A stretch of DNA of 7,309 nt, from contig DYTG01000028.1 of assembly GCA_020726085.1 (NCBI GenBank), forward strand, positions 9,533-16,841, read 5' to 3'. This DNA is from Sulfurovum sp. Its GTDB lineage: Bacteria > Campylobacterota > Campylobacteria > Campylobacterales > Sulfurovaceae. Position 1 is the stretch's first letter. Every line of letters starts with the position of its first letter. Positions 1-6,081 of the stretch are shown in pieces. Made by a program: the position numbers and the translations under genes. The notes beneath the pieces were generated by a model. The model ran no database searches. It saw only the letters and a program-made list of their open reading frames with translations, and was not told the origin of the DNA.

Positions 1-31
1 TCTAGCAACTCTAGCAAGATAGGATAAAGGA

Positions 32-445
32 TTATTGTTTTGGAGGATTGGTAGTGCGTACGCATCGTACACGACGGTCGTAGCTTACGCCATTGGGTGA
101 TGAAACCCATCTCTAAAATCAACTCCCCAATTTTTGGTCGAATCATCTTTAAAAGATGTTGAGGACCAATAAAAGTTATCCTCTACATAGTTAAATCCAC
201 CAATAATAGCGGATTTGTATTTGTTGTAGCTAATGAGCATCAAGAGTTCAGTAATGGTAGGCACTCCCCAATCGGTATGCCCCCCAATGTGAGGTCTTAA
301 CAATAGAGATAGGCTTTTTGTAGGTGACAAGATTATCAACCACGGCAGGATTGTCTTACCATGTAAGTCCCGTATAACCATCTATCGCCATCTCCCCAGT
401 GTGCAACCTTGCAACCGTAGCCAAAATAAAAAGTGTTTTTTTCAT
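32..445 (-). pseudogene. Decayed secreted DUF1566 (Lcl C-terminal-like) domain protein
   Basis: Reading the minus strand from the ATG at 445, preceded by an AGAGGAAG ribosome binding site (about 451-458), gives MKKTLFILATVA (signal-peptide-like) and then IDGYTGLTW, the usual DUF1566 opening. The next codon is TAA (356-358), where the family has Gln. The family pattern then continues across frames: YLYC, a second TAA where Gln is expected (298-300), DLTLGG, then HTDWGVPTITELL, NFYWSST and NWGVDFRDG in another frame, and finally YDRRVRCVRTT back in the first frame, ending at TAA 32-34. Each frame change is explained by one missing base, near the T run at 315-319, the C run at 280-285, and about 104-108 (plus-strand letters). 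The family is secreted or surface-associated with poorly known function. The longest open piece, 85-381, is only a fragment of this gene. Family assignment and broken state are well supported; what the intact protein did is unknown. Confidence 0.85.
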
Positions 446-479
446 CAATTCTTCCTCTAAATAGTAATATTTGCCACAA

Positions 480-485
480 ATTATA
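480..485 (-). promoter_or_regulatory. Predicted -10 box of the decayed DUF1566 gene
   Basis: On the minus strand this reads TATAAT, preceded by TGTGT in AT-rich DNA. It lies about 35 bases upstream of the ATG at 445, which predicts a leader of roughly 28 bases containing the AGAGGAAG ribosome binding site. There is no clear -35 box, as is usual for the housekeeping promoters of Campylobacterota. The gene may therefore still be transcribed although its frame is broken. Position and spacing are seen; activity is inferred. Confidence 0.5.
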
Positions 486-540
486 ACACATTAAAATTAA
501 TTTCTTTTATATTATAATATAGATTTAAAATATTTTAGAA

Positions 541-546
541 TATAAT
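541..546 (+). promoter_or_regulatory. Predicted -10 box of the HD hydrolase operon
   Basis: TATAAT lies in a very AT-rich stretch (about 481-550), 33 bases before the ATG at 580. This predicts a leader of about 27 bases that carries a strong AAGGAGG ribosome binding site at 569-575. A second TATAAT at 513-518 could act as an alternative. No -35 hexamer is evident. The promoter would drive the three plus-strand genes to 2368 and is divergent from that of the decayed gene. Confidence 0.5.
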
Positions 547-579
547 CAAACACAATCTTTTTAAAACCAAGGAGGTTTT

Positions 580-1125
580 ATGCAAATATGGAATCAAGAC
601 CGATATACCAAAGCGTGGAATTTTGCTGTTCAAGCACACTTAGGAGGGACTATGCCCGATGGTGAGCTTCCTTATATCAAACACGTTGCCAATGTCATGA
701 TGGAGGCAATGGGTGCAATGGTTAATGGAAAGAATGTAACCAATCCCAATCTTTTGATTGAAACAGCACTGCTGCACGATACGATTGAGGATACGAAAAT
801 AACGTATGATGATATTGTGACTTCTTTTGGCAAAAATGTAGCCGATGGCGTTATGGCACTCAGTAAAGACCCTACGCTTCCTAGTGAAGTGCAAATGGTT
901 GATAGCATCAAACGCATACAACTTCAACCCAAAGAGATTTGGATGGTCAAACTCGCCGACCGTATCTCCAATCTCCAAAAACCACCCGCTCATTGGGATA
1001 AATACCGCATTTGTCGCTACAAAGATGAAGCGCAACTGATTTTGGATGAACTGGGTAGTGCCGATGAGTATCTTCACGATAGGCTAAGTGCAAAAATTGT
1101 TGCCTACGAGGAGTATATTAACTAA
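580..1125 (+). CDS. Stand-alone HD-domain hydrolase, MESH1/small alarmone hydrolase type
   Basis: This 181-residue cytosolic protein has the layout of the hydrolase half of RelA/SpoT and nothing else. Visible motifs are AVQAH (H20), PYIKHV (H35), ALLHDTIEDT (H66, D67, E70, D71) and VKLADRISNLQ (D127, N131). H35, H66, D67 and D127 match the Mn2+ ligands of the MESH1 family, and E70/D71 match its catalytic pair. Members hydrolyse (p)ppGpp to GDP/GTP plus pyrophosphate; animal MESH1 also acts on NADPH, so the substrate here is inferred. There is no synthetase, TGS or ACT domain, and the length is normal for a small alarmone hydrolase. The start has an AAGGAGG site at 569-575. It heads an apparent operon with the lipoprotein gene (46-base gap) and the FTR-rhodanese gene. 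Family assignment is firm; another phosphohydrolase specificity remains possible. Confidence 0.88.
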   Translation: MQIWNQDRYTKAWNFAVQAHLGGTMPDGELPYIKHVANVMMEAMGAMVNGKNVTNPNLLIETALLHDTIEDTKITYDDIVTSFGKNVADGVMALSKDPTLPSEVQMVDSIKRIQLQPKEIWMVKLADRISNLQKPPAHWDKYRICRYKDEAQLILDELGSADEYLHDRLSAKIVAYEEYIN

Positions 1126-1171
1126 ATTACTATATCATAATGCCATTGATATTTTTTGCAAGGAGTTGAAT

Positions 1172-1621
1172 ATGAGAGGCTTAAATCTATTGTTTATTGT
1201 TTTGATTTTGAGCGGTTGCGGCGACTCCGCCGAGGATGCAAAAGCCGATCAAAAAGTAGAGGCATTTAAAAATGAAATAGCCCACAAAGCATCAAAAGAG
1301 GAAGAGACGATAGCTATCCAAGAGCCAATCGTTGAAAACAATACATCTAGCGATGAAGGTTTTATGAAAAAAATAGGTTTTGAAACCAATGGAAGTATCA
1401 TTACTCTTGATACCAACAAAACCAAAGGCTACATCCATGAGATAGAGGGCAATCTCAAAGAAAAAAGCATCGAACTCTCCAAAAATATTCAAGAGATAGG
1501 CATCGACATGAACAAAACCAAAGATTTTGTGAGCGATATGGGCAAAAAGATGGAAAATATTGCTCAAGATGTTGATACATTTACTCGTGACATTACCCAA
1601 GAACACAACACTACACACTAG
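1172..1621 (+). CDS. Small lipoprotein with two 32-residue helical repeats, function unknown
   Basis: I do not recognise a named family. The 149-residue product begins with a short lipoprotein signal: a hydrophobic core LLFIVLIL followed by the lipobox LSGC, with the lipidated cysteine at C16. The mature part of about 134 residues is very hydrophilic and charged. Its C-terminal half holds two matching segments of 32 residues (about 79-110 and 111-142), beginning LDTNKTKGY and IDMNKTKDF, with aliphatic residues at helical spacing that suggests amphipathic helix or coiled coil. The ATG at 1172 is chosen over an earlier in-frame ATG at 1088 because it follows AAGGAG (1160-1165) and exposes the lipobox; the earlier one lies inside the upstream gene. 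The stop overlaps the ribosome binding site of the next gene, so translation of the two is probably linked. A membrane-tethered spacer or partner-binding role is possible but not shown. Confidence 0.78.
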   Translation: MRGLNLLFIVLILSGCGDSAEDAKADQKVEAFKNEIAHKASKEEETIAIQEPIVENNTSSDEGFMKKIGFETNGSIITLDTNKTKGYIHEIEGNLKEKSIELSKNIQEIGIDMNKTKDFVSDMGKKMENIAQDVDTFTRDITQEHNTTH

Positions 1622-1630
1622 AGGAGAACA

Positions 1631-2368
1631 ATGCAACCCATAGATATGAACTCACCAGAGTTTCAACTCGAACTCGAAAAGACATGGAGCTTTATAGAAA
1701 AAGTAAACACTCAATTTGGATTTGTCCAAAACCCAAATGTGCAAGTCAATGAAGGCGTTGCTTTAGGATTGGCTCGAAATAAGATTCTTTATGGCAAACG
1801 CTATTGTCCTTGTTTTATGGTCATAGGTCAAACCAAAGAGGAGCAAAAAGCAGCGGATAATCGTATCTGTCCTTGCAAACCTGCTTTGGAAAAAGAGATT
1901 CCTCAAGATGGATTGTGCCATTGCGGGATTTTTTGTACGCCTGAGTATTTCAAAGCCCAAACCATGGAGGCTCAACTCGAAGAGGCAGTCCACCAACACT
2001 CTCGTGGCTTGACCCAAGAAGAGGCTACGCTGTTGCTCAAACAAGAACAACTTGATGGTGATGAGCTTGAAGCACTCCTTGAAGCACGTGCTTTGGGAAT
2101 GATTGGCTTTGCACTTGTCGATGTTCGTGAACACATGGAGTTTAGAATGGGGCATATTGTTGGTACCGATTTGCTTGTTCCCACGTCGCAATTTTATATC
2201 AAAATTGAGGAGTTGAATAGCAAAAAAGAGGAGGCGATTATTGTCTATTGCCATACAGGAAGCCGAAGTTTCCAAGTCCAACACGCTATGTACTCTCTAG
2301 GATTTAAACACGTTGGCAATTTGCAACACGGTATTGTTTCCTACGGTGGAGAGACACAAAGAGGCTAG
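1631..2368 (+). CDS. Ferredoxin-thioredoxin reductase catalytic domain fused to rhodanese
   Basis: This 245-residue protein has two domains. Residues about 10-115 carry the signature of the ferredoxin-thioredoxin reductase catalytic (beta) chain: YCPC (C59, C61), ICPC (C80, C82) and CHC (C96, C98). By family analogy C59, C80, C82 and C96 bind a [4Fe-4S] cluster, and C61-C98 form the redox-active disulfide. Spacings are longer than in the cyanobacterial enzyme (18 and 13 residues between pairs against 16 and 8), and C102 is an additional cysteine. After an acidic helical linker (about 125-155) comes a rhodanese domain, residues about 160-245, with LVDVREH, MGHIVG and the active-site loop CHTGSRS starting at persulfide-forming C207. 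There is no signal peptide, so it is cytosolic. It starts 9 bases after the lipoprotein gene behind GAGGAG (1621-1626). A ferredoxin-fed reduction of a disulfide or persulfide is the likely chemistry; the partner is not visible. No FTR variable subunit is in the window. Confidence 0.88.
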   Translation: MQPIDMNSPEFQLELEKTWSFIEKVNTQFGFVQNPNVQVNEGVALGLARNKILYGKRYCPCFMVIGQTKEEQKAADNRICPCKPALEKEIPQDGLCHCGIFCTPEYFKAQTMEAQLEEAVHQHSRGLTQEEATLLLKQEQLDGDELEALLEARALGMIGFALVDVREHMEFRMGHIVGTDLLVPTSQFYIKIEELNSKKEEAIIVYCHTGSRSFQVQHAMYSLGFKHVGNLQHGIVSYGGETQRG

Positions 2369-2378
2369 AGTGCTGTTT

Positions 2379-2433
2379 GCAATGACAAATCTCGTCATTG
2401 CGAGACAAAGCCAAAGCAATCGGATTGTATGAC
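2379..2433. repeat. Palindromic intergenic element between convergent genes
   Basis: Nearly the whole gap between two converging genes is built from inverted repeats. GCAATGAC (2379-2386) and GTCATTGC (2394-2401) are perfect 8-base arms around a 7-base loop. ATTGC (2397-2401) can instead pair with GCAAT (2416-2420). GTCAT (2394-2398) matches ATGAC (2429-2433), and CAATC/GATTG (2417-2427) forms another small palindrome. The core GTCATTGCGAG followed by AAGCAATC resembles, from memory, a dispersed repeat common in intergenic DNA of many bacteria. Neither strand has a T tract after the stem, so it is not a standard intrinsic terminator, though it could protect the 3' ends of both transcripts. 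The symmetry is seen; family membership is a recollection. Confidence 0.5.
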
Positions 2434-2435
2434 TA

Positions 2436-5129
2436 TTAGCCTTGTTGGCTCTCGATGTATTGTTGGATTTGATTGGTGAGATACTCCAGCTCTTTTTTGT
2501 AGCCATCAATATATAGCGAGAGTTGTTTTTGTGCTCCGTAAATAAAGAGTTGATTGATTTCACTTAGCAAATGCGTCATATTATTAGCCCCTATCGCCCC
2601 CGCAAGTCCGCTCATATCTCTAGCTAACGAGAGGACATTATCGTACTCTTCATTTTCAATATACTCTTTGAACTGTTCAAAATTGTTGGAATAGACCTCC
2701 AAAAACTCTTTGAGAATCTCGATATAAAGTACCTCATTGCCCCTGGAGTAAACAATACCGCTTTTGGTATCTAAGATGGCACTATCTTCTATATAATCCA
2801 TTGGCTCATACTCCTCTTCATACTCCTCTTCCTCATTGGCTTCCATATGCGACGTATCCAAAGCGTTTTGTTTTTTCAAAAAGAGAGAAAAGACACTGTA
2901 AAGCTGTCCCATCTTAAGGGGTTTAATCAAACACGCATTCATGCCGCTCTCGTACATTTTTTTGATCTCATGGTCAAGTCCTAGGCTTGTCAAAGAGACG
3001 ATAGGAATATGGTCATACATCTCATTGGAGCGAATGATACGAGTTGCACCGTAACCATCCATAATGGGCATGGATATATCCATCAAGATAAAATCGTACT
3101 CTCCGTTTTGATGCTCTAGCAATCTTATAGCCTCTTCACCGTTGTTGGCTACATCGATTTTGATACCCGATTTTTTGAGGACACGCAAGATAACTTTTTG
3201 ATTGATGGTGTTGTCTTCGACAATGAGCAATCTTGCCCCTCTAAAGACAATAAAATCGCTCTTGTTAATCCCATGAGCGTCGTGAATCTCACCCTTGTAG
3301 ACTCTAGGAATGTATTTGATTGGCTCAATGACTTTGTGCTTTTGGGGCGATGAGGTCTCCTTTGTTGCCTCGTCAGGAGTTGTTATAGACTTTATCTCCT
3401 CTTGGGGTGGTTGTTCTTGGATGCCTTGTGTTGTATCAATACGCAAATTTAAATGCTCTTTGGCGTTGTAGCGTTCACTAAAAATATTGGCCAATACCTC
3501 ATAAACACGCTCTCGATGAAGCGGCTTGATAAGATGTCTATCGATAATAGCAAGAGCCTCCGAGGCTATTCTCTCCTCTTGCAAAAGTGAGCTTAGACCT
3601 ATGATTTTAAGGTTGCTTTTGGTTTTGACACTCTCAATATCTTGAGCCAATGCGTGTGATACAAGCGAAATATCAATAGCTAAAATATCAAAATAGATAA
3701 GTTCACTAATCTTATCGCCTAGATGATTGGAGGGTTTGATGGTAGTATCGTAGCCAAAATAGCGTAAAATTTTCTCCAATGCCCATGAAGCACTGTCGTT
3801 TTTTTCAATAATCAACACCTTTTTGACACCCAGTCTCGATTGCGATGAGGCGGCGACTTGGGTGCTTTTATCAATTTTGAGCGGGAGTTTGATGGTAAAA
3901 ATATTCCCCTCACCGTGTTTGCTATCGGCTCGTATCTCTCCTCCCATCAAAAAGATAAGCTCTTTAGCGATATAGAGTCCCAAATTGTCTTGATCCATTT
4001 GCGTAATGTTTTCGCTTGAAAAAGGAACGAAGAGTTTGGAGAGCCACTTCTCTTCTATGCCCTCTCCGTTGTCTATAATCTTAATTTCGATATTAATATC
4101 ATCGTTTTGCATCGAAAGAGTATCAATCATCAACTTAATCTCCCCCGTTCGAGTCGTTTTAAGGGCTTGTTCAAAGATATTGAGAAGCACTTTGCTAATG
4201 TGATTGGAATCGCCTACGAGGAGTTGGGGTACGTTGTTATTGACATCAAAAATAAGTTCAATGTTGCGATTTTTGTGCTTTTGTAAAATCTGTCCCGAAA
4301 TTTCATTGAGGATATTGTTGATATTAAAAAGCTCCGCAACGACTTCAATTTTTTTGGATTTAAGTTGCAAGAAAATAATAAGATCGCTTGTAGTGTCAAG
4401 CAAAAGCTCATCGGCATCTTTGAAACGGCTTGATGTTCGCTTGATAATATCGGTTGAAAGCTCATCAACGCTTCGATTAAAAAACTTCTCTCTTTCGGCT
4501 ACCATCGTCTCTACGGACTCTTTGATACGTTGGCTTACGGTAGCCAGAAGAAGATTTTGCGACTCTTCAAGCTTGGCGTTTTTATTGACTATCTTTTGAT
4601 ACTCCTCTTGTACTATTTTGATGTGACGTGTATAGTAGTAAAAAATCCCTCCGCTGATAATCATCAACAAAACAATAATAATCCATAGATAAATCGTAGA
4701 GGAGTCTTGGGTAATCACAACGGTTTTGGTCTGATTAGGCTTGTGATAGTTGTCTATTTTACTCTGAGTCTCTTCACCCATAATAAGATCTTGTGGAGAT
4801 TTTTCTCGTGTGACGATAGCATTGGGAAAGTAGCGTTTGATACTGTAGTAAACATTTGCCAATACCTCATCATCGTAAAAAGGCTCCAAAAAGACCATAT
4901 ACTCACCCCCTTCAACTTGTTTTTTGTTGATAACAAAAGAGTGTTTTTCTTTGAGCATGGTAAGTGTTGGCTCGCTTTGCAAAATATCATTAAAGCCCTC
5001 AATCGAACTGTTTGCCATTGCTTCATTTTTGTACTTATCAATGACGATTCTTCCAAAGGAGCTATTGACCCCATACGCACAAGCAGCCAAAGCAACCCAT
5101 GCCAAAAATGTAAAAGTAATGCGTTTAAT
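2436..5129 (-). CDS. Membrane hybrid sensor kinase-like protein lacking both phospho-histidines
   Basis: Numbered from ATT 5129, the protein has 897 residues. A membrane anchor (about 4-20), a sensor region outside the membrane (about 25-140, family not recognised), a second membrane segment (146-166) and a coiled coil lead into the kinase core. The H-box reads SQRIKE, with Gln200 where the phospho-His should be. The ATPase domain (about 305-420) keeps IIDNGEGI (D353) and KLFVPF, but its N-box has Gln321 for Asn and the G2 box reads DNLGL. Receiver 1 (about 436-555) has E442-K443 in place of the acidic pair, and keeps D486 and K535. Receiver 2 (about 632-750) is complete: E638, D639, D684, T714, K736. 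An acidic linker (762-778) precedes an HPt-like domain in which LARDMSG replaces LAHxxKG (Arg837 for His). Kinase activity is therefore doubtful; receiver 2 could still be phosphorylated by another protein. The start is discussed under the 5136-5140 site; a conventional caller would use TTG 5105 (889 residues). Confidence 0.88.
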   Translation of the reverse strand: MKRITFTFLAWVALAACAYGVNSSFGRIVIDKYKNEAMANSSIEGFNDILQSEPTLTMLKEKHSFVINKKQVEGGEYMVFLEPFYDDEVLANVYYSIKRYFPNAIVTREKSPQDLIMGEETQSKIDNYHKPNQTKTVVITQDSSTIYLWIIIVLLMIISGGIFYYYTRHIKIVQEEYQKIVNKNAKLEESQNLLLATVSQRIKESVETMVAEREKFFNRSVDELSTDIIKRTSSRFKDADELLLDTTSDLIIFLQLKSKKIEVVAELFNINNILNEISGQILQKHKNRNIELIFDVNNNVPQLLVGDSNHISKVLLNIFEQALKTTRTGEIKLMIDTLSMQNDDINIEIKIIDNGEGIEEKWLSKLFVPFSSENITQMDQDNLGLYIAKELIFLMGGEIRADSKHGEGNIFTIKLPLKIDKSTQVAASSQSRLGVKKVLIIEKNDSASWALEKILRYFGYDTTIKPSNHLGDKISELIYFDILAIDISLVSHALAQDIESVKTKSNLKIIGLSSLLQEERIASEALAIIDRHLIKPLHRERVYEVLANIFSERYNAKEHLNLRIDTTQGIQEQPPQEEIKSITTPDEATKETSSPQKHKVIEPIKYIPRVYKGEIHDAHGINKSDFIVFRGARLLIVEDNTINQKVILRVLKKSGIKIDVANNGEEAIRLLEHQNGEYDFILMDISMPIMDGYGATRIIRSNEMYDHIPIVSLTSLGLDHEIKKMYESGMNACLIKPLKMGQLYSVFSLFLKKQNALDTSHMEANEEEEYEEEYEPMDYIEDSAILDTKSGIVYSRGNEVLYIEILKEFLEVYSNNFEQFKEYIENEEYDNVLSLARDMSGLAGAIGANNMTHLLSEINQLFIYGAQKQLSLYIDGYKKELEYLTNQIQQYIESQQG

Positions 5130-5135
5130 GATATA

Positions 5136-5140
5136 TCCTT
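5136..5140 (-). promoter_or_regulatory. Ribosome binding site that points to an ATT start
   Basis: On the minus strand AAGGA lies here, in the context AAAAGGATATATC. Six bases further is ATT (5129-5127), followed by AAA CGC ATT, giving MKRITFTFLAW, a normal positively charged membrane-anchor start. The frame is closed by TAA at 5156-5154, and no ATG, GTG or TTG lies between that stop and TTG 5105. TTG 5105 has no Shine-Dalgarno sequence and would remove the positive residues. ATT is a rare but known bacterial initiation codon. The alternative is a recent ATG to ATT change or a base error. Confidence 0.55.
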
Positions 5141-5162
5141 TTGAACCAAAAAATTAATGCTA

Positions 5163-5168
5163 ATTATA
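5163..5168 (-). promoter_or_regulatory. Predicted -10 box of the hybrid sensor gene
   Basis: The minus strand reads TATAAT here. A start about 7 bases downstream gives a leader of roughly 27 bases to ATT 5129, the same geometry as the promoters at 480-485 and 541-546. It lies back to back with the bioB promoter, so the 5130-5235 gap holds two divergent promoters. No -35 box is evident. Confidence 0.5.
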
Positions 5169-5223
5169 TCTTAATAGAAGTTATAAAATCTCTACCATTA
5201 ACCCTATTTTGGTGTAGTTGTTG

Positions 5224-5229
5224 TATAAT
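5224..5229 (+). promoter_or_regulatory. Predicted -10 box of bioB, implying a leaderless transcript
   Basis: TTGTATAAT ends at 5229, only six bases before the ATG at 5236. Transcription normally begins about 7 bases after the -10 box, which falls on or next to that ATG. No purine-rich ribosome binding site precedes the ATG (TAATTACTTC), which agrees with leaderless translation. The promoter should serve bioB and the overlapping antiporter gene. Confidence 0.5.
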
Positions 5230-5235
5230 TACTTC

Positions 5236-6081
5236 ATGAAAGAGATATTTTTATGCGCCATCAACAACATACTAAGCGGTAATTGCAACGAAGATTGCCA
5301 ATTTTGCACGCAAAGTGTACGCTACAGAGCCGATATAGAACGCTACGGCTACAAAAAAATAGAAGAGATTGTAGCTCAAGCCAAAATCGCCAAGAGCCAT
5401 GGAGCTTTGGGCTATTGCCTTGTTACCGCAGGGAAAGGGTTGGATGATAAAAAGGTAGAGTTTGTAGCCCAAACTGCCCACGCCATCAAATCCCAAATCG
5501 ATGGACTCAATCTCATCGCTTGTAACGGCACGGCTACGAAGGAGCAACTAAGCTACCTCAAAGCTCACGGTATTGATAGCTACAATCACAATCTTGAAAG
5601 CTCCCAAAAGTACTACGCAACCATTTGCACTACCCATAGCTGGGAGGAGCGTTACATCACGGCTCAAAATGTCAAATCAGTAGGTTTGGCGCTCTGTTGC
5701 GGTGGGATTTTTGGAATGGGCGAGAGCGAGGAAGATAGGGAGGTTTTGATGGAGGCGGTTGCATCGCTCAATCCCGAGTCTGTACCGCTAAACTTCTATC
5801 ACCCCAACCCCTCTTTGCCTATCAAAACCTGCAATATTAGCCAAAGCCAAGCCTTAGAAGTTATCGCCTCTATGCGTCAAAGGTTGGGAGAGGAGCGACT
5901 ACTGATGATAGCAGGTGGAAGAGAGCGAATGTTTGGGGGCAATGAACGAGCCATTTTTGAAGCAGGAGCCAATGCCATTGTGATAGGCAATTACCTCACT
6001 ACGACAGGAGAAGAACCCCACAGAGATAGAGAGATGTTGGAGCAATTGGGCTATAGGATAGCAAGTGGCTGCAAGCGATAA
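5236..6081 (+). CDS. bioB: Biotin synthase (short form)
   Basis: This radical SAM enzyme inserts sulfur into dethiobiotin, the last step of biotin synthesis, in the cytosol. The 281-residue product begins MKEIFLCAINN. It has the SAM-cluster motif C17-NED-C21-QF-C24, YNHNLESS (about 116-123), GGIFGMGE and AGGRERMF. By alignment in memory with E. coli BioB, C61, C96, C154 and R229 match the four ligands of the [2Fe-2S] cluster that donates sulfur (C97, C128, C188, R260), so the enzyme looks complete. It lacks the N- and C-terminal extensions of the 346-residue E. coli protein, as I recall for the Campylobacterota form. ATG 5236 is chosen over in-frame TTG codons at 5218 and 5221 because those lie in or before the -10 box. 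The 3' end overlaps the antiporter gene by 17 bases. No other biotin gene is in the window. Confidence 0.95.
   Translation: MKEIFLCAINNILSGNCNEDCQFCTQSVRYRADIERYGYKKIEEIVAQAKIAKSHGALGYCLVTAGKGLDDKKVEFVAQTAHAIKSQIDGLNLIACNGTATKEQLSYLKAHGIDSYNHNLESSQKYYATICTTHSWEERYITAQNVKSVGLALCCGGIFGMGESEEDREVLMEAVASLNPESVPLNFYHPNPSLPIKTCNISQSQALEVIASMRQRLGEERLLMIAGGRERMFGGNERAIFEAGANAIVIGNYLTTTGEEPHRDREMLEQLGYRIASGCKR

Noticed and set aside
1..31. CTAGCAA direct repeat at the left edge
   Set aside because: Two copies of a short word within 20 bases at the window edge are not enough to call a repeat or attachment site.
298..358. Stop-codon reassignment (TAA read as Gln) in the DUF1566 gene
   Set aside because: Both TAA codons replace Gln, but three frameshifts in the same gene point to decay, and other genes in the window use CAA for Gln and TAA as a true stop.
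640..1077. Long open frame antisense to the HD hydrolase gene, and similar shadows at 1763-2284, 4204-4599 and 4707-5144
   Set aside because: They lie opposite or out of frame with genes that have clear family motifs, and show no domain pattern or convincing ribosome binding site of their own.
1088..1171. Earlier ATG for the lipoprotein gene
   Set aside because: It lies inside the HD hydrolase gene, has no ribosome binding site, and would bury the lipobox behind 28 extra residues.
1126..1171. Internal promoter before the lipoprotein gene
   Set aside because: CATAAT at 1136-1141 is a weak -10 match in a short gap; an operon with the upstream gene is simpler.
2379..2401. Intrinsic terminator shared by the two converging genes
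   Set aside because: The 8-base stem is perfect, but neither strand has a run of T after it and the stem is only half G/C, so it was kept as a repeat element only.
5218..5235. TTG start for bioB
   Set aside because: These codons fall in or before the -10 box, lack a ribosome binding site, and add residues not expected before MKEIFLCAI.
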